Positions 42,642 through 42,764 of a stretch of 42,764 nucleotides of DNA are shown here, one piece after another. The notes beneath the pieces are model-generated. The model did not search any database, had not been told where the DNA came from, and saw only the letters and a list, made by a program, of their open reading frames with translations. Within the stretch, counting starts at the first letter, position 1, and each line of letters begins with the position of its first letter. A program made the position numbers and the translations under genes. The DNA comes from Defluviitaleaceae bacterium (GTDB taxonomy: Bacteria > Bacillota > Clostridia > Lachnospirales > WRBF01), in assembly GCA_009784685.1 (NCBI GenBank), contig WRBF01000011.1, positions 1-42,764 of the forward strand, in the 5' to 3' direction.

Positions 42642-42764
42642 TATACTCGTATCCTCTCAAAACAGTAGCAGAAAAACGCAGAATTTTTTTCGCTAGACTA
42701 GGAAAAAGGTTCTTAGCGTACCCGAAGGTACGGTAAGGTTCTTTTGACGACGTATAGCGGAAAA
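42642..42764. repeat. Long-palindrome repeat, copy 2 (cut by window end)
   Basis: The reverse complement of 5481-5603 with one difference in 123 bases (CGACGTATAGC versus CGACGAATAGC). The remaining arm runs out of the window. Near identity over 37 kb points to recent spread or conversion. Confidence 0.9.

Overview
This window looks like a chromosomal segment of an AT-rich anaerobic Gram-positive bacterium, most likely a member of Clostridia (Bacillota). Evidence: strong GGAGG-type ribosome binding sites with ATG, GTG and TTG starts, a perfect CIRCE element before groESL, a SelB factor, M42 aminopeptidases, a PDZ/radical-SAM/DUF512 protein and a NuoEFG-like flavin/iron-sulfur complex without a respiratory membrane arm. 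I cannot place it more finely from sequence alone.

Layout. 0.2-2.1 kb: aspartase and a VOC protein. 2.2-6.8 kb: two metal-homeostasis modules, a ZIP transporter divergent from a DtxR-type repressor (three GTTAG-N6-CTAAC-like operators) and an MntR-like repressor divergent from an MntP-type Mn exporter; small stress or regulatory genes lie between. 7.3-9.4 kb: selB, with a hairpin repeat in its leader. 9.4-16.1 kb, minus strand: three M42 peptidases, a NIF3-like protein and two secreted leucine-rich-repeat paralogues, possibly one transcript. 16.2-20.2 kb, minus strand: a membrane protein, an AlkC/AlkD-type glycosylase and groESL. 20.4-28.6 kb, plus strand: a cell-envelope and housekeeping cluster (ddl, murI, glmM, aroB, lspA, rluD-type, DUF512). 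28.64-33.82 kb: an island of small accessory genes, most of them broken, ending at the 3' end of a tRNA-Val gene. 33.9-42.5 kb: NAD(P)HX repair, an NADP-type secondary alcohol dehydrogenase, and a three-gene NuoE/NuoF/(NuoG+GltD) operon that resembles Stn-type NADH/NADPH/ferredoxin transhydrogenases. The alcohol dehydrogenase and this complex together suggest NADPH-linked fermentative redox balancing.

The most unusual signal is a family of tiny palindromic elements: five copies of three back-to-back hairpins (46-51 bp core, about 54-57 bp inserted). Stem sequences differ between copies but stay self-complementary, while the YTTCTT loop of the third hairpin is constant. Four copies sit inside or at the edge of reading frames in the island, with insert lengths divisible by three. 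One DUF503 gene reads through cleanly when exactly 54 bp is removed. A second family (132-164 bp long palindromes with a UUCG-type centre) has two nearly identical copies 37 kb apart and one diverged copy in the selB leader. Neither family encodes a transposase here. They are reminiscent of the Rickettsia palindromic elements that insert into coding genes, but I recognise no described family with this architecture.
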